Positions 63,659-64,000 of a DNA stretch of 64,000 nt are shown one piece after another. Location: assembly GCA_017991555.1 (NCBI GenBank), contig JAGOQM010000005.1, positions 132,229 to 196,228 of the forward strand, written 5' to 3'. The stretch's first letter is position 1. Every line of letters begins with the position of its first letter. The DNA is from Neisseriaceae bacterium. Its GTDB lineage: Bacteria > Pseudomonadota > Gammaproteobacteria > Burkholderiales > Neisseriaceae. Below the pieces are notes generated by a model. That model saw only the letters and a program-made list of their open reading frames with translations, had not been told where the DNA came from and ran no database searches. The position numbers were made by a program, and so were the translations under genes.

Positions 63659-64000
63659 ATGGCTTTAAAATACCAAATCAACCCCGTTACCCCTTTTCAA
63701 CAGAACAGCACCATCTTGTGGTGCGACGTCACCAAAGAAGCGGTGGTGACTGACCCTGGTGGCGACATCGAGCTGATTCAAGCCGCTTTAACGGCGCAAG
63801 GCTTAACCCTGAAGGCCATTTGGTTAACCCACGGTCACATTGACCACGTCGGCGGCGTGACCCGCCTACTGGCGCAGCAAAAGGTGCCGGTGATTGGGCC
63901 AGAAAAAGAAGACGACTTCTGGATTGCGCAGCTACCCATGCAAAGCCAGCGCTTTGGCTTTGCGCCCAGCGACACCTTTACCCCTGATCAGTGGTTACAG
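63659..64000 (+). CDS. MBL-fold metallo-hydrolase (YcbL/glyoxalase II-like), truncated by window edge
   Basis: The first 114 codons are present, starting with ATG at 63659 after TAGGAG. MALKYQINPVTPFQQNSTILW and DPGGDIELI are typical of YcbL-like proteins, and THGHIDHVGG is the metal-binding HxHxDH motif of the metallo-beta-lactamase fold. Such proteins hydrolyse thioesters, for example S-lactoylglutathione. The C-terminal part lies outside the window. Confidence 0.9.
   Translation, partial: MALKYQINPVTPFQQNSTILWCDVTKEAVVTDPGGDIELIQAALTAQGLTLKAIWLTHGHIDHVGGVTRLLAQQKVPVIGPEKEDDFWIAQLPMQSQRFGFAPSDTFTPDQWLQ

Overview
The window looks like chromosomal DNA of a betaproteobacterium of the order Neisseriales. 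Three points support this. A trifunctional thioredoxin-MsrA-MsrB protein has its catalytic cysteines at almost the same positions as Neisseria PilB. RnpA begins with a non-ATG start and resembles the neisserial protein. The gene orders dnaA-dnaN-gyrB, rpmH-rnpA-yidD-yidC and dusB-fis-purH are all present. The genus cannot be named: DNA uptake sequences of the Neisseria type are not abundant here. I see no tRNA, rRNA, CRISPR array, prophage or complete insertion sequence.

Layout. 1-5.1 kb: the end of a Kef/YbaL-type antiporter, an SLC13/DASS anion transporter, and an odd two-gene unit. That unit joins a heavy-metal-motif/PanE-like protein to an AAHS-family MFS transporter and is preceded by paired operator-like palindromes and a foldable leader. 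5.1-12.2 kb: glcB and glcG (glyoxylate use), transketolase, a MAPEG protein and a GAPDH with an NADP-type cofactor loop. 12.3-21.7 kb: two unknown lipoproteins, a YdjM-like membrane hydrolase, an ArsR-controlled NAD(P)H oxidoreductase unit, and a guanine deaminase/purine permease pair. 21.7-34 kb: HrpA, then molybdenum genes (mogA, moeB, modABC) mixed with a nicotinamidase-like enzyme, an amino acid permease, a free-standing 19-codon gene and a patatin lipoprotein. 34-46.6 kb: tesA/ybbA/ybbP, a MORN-type lipoprotein, a MOSC protein, a BCCT-CocE-LysR-MFS block and an alpha/beta hydrolase. 46.7-51.2 kb: small accessory genes, including two gene remnants (VOC, AraC), a C39-like peptidase, a TetR/HPP pair sharing a 30-bp palindrome, an AhpD-like protein and msrAB. 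51.5-62.4 kb: the replication and translation core (gyrB, dnaN, dnaA; rpmH, rnpA, yidD, yidC; dusB, fis, purH). 62.4-63.6 kb: a gene-free block with a long inverted repeat (arms of about 270-285 bp) flanked by dispersed repeats. The window ends inside an MBL-fold hydrolase.

How the parts fit: the core block is ordinary and well conserved. The interesting signals are in the non-coding DNA. They are the operator and leader architecture at 2.6-2.8 kb, the promoter-microORF-terminator unit at 29.0-29.2 kb, the 14-bp and 30-bp palindromes before the BCCT and HPP genes, a 30-bp perfect palindrome inside the start of rnpA that looks like an attenuator between rpmH and rnpA, and the long hairpin element at 62.8-63.4 kb. 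All functional statements come from reading the sequence and from family knowledge. No database search was run.
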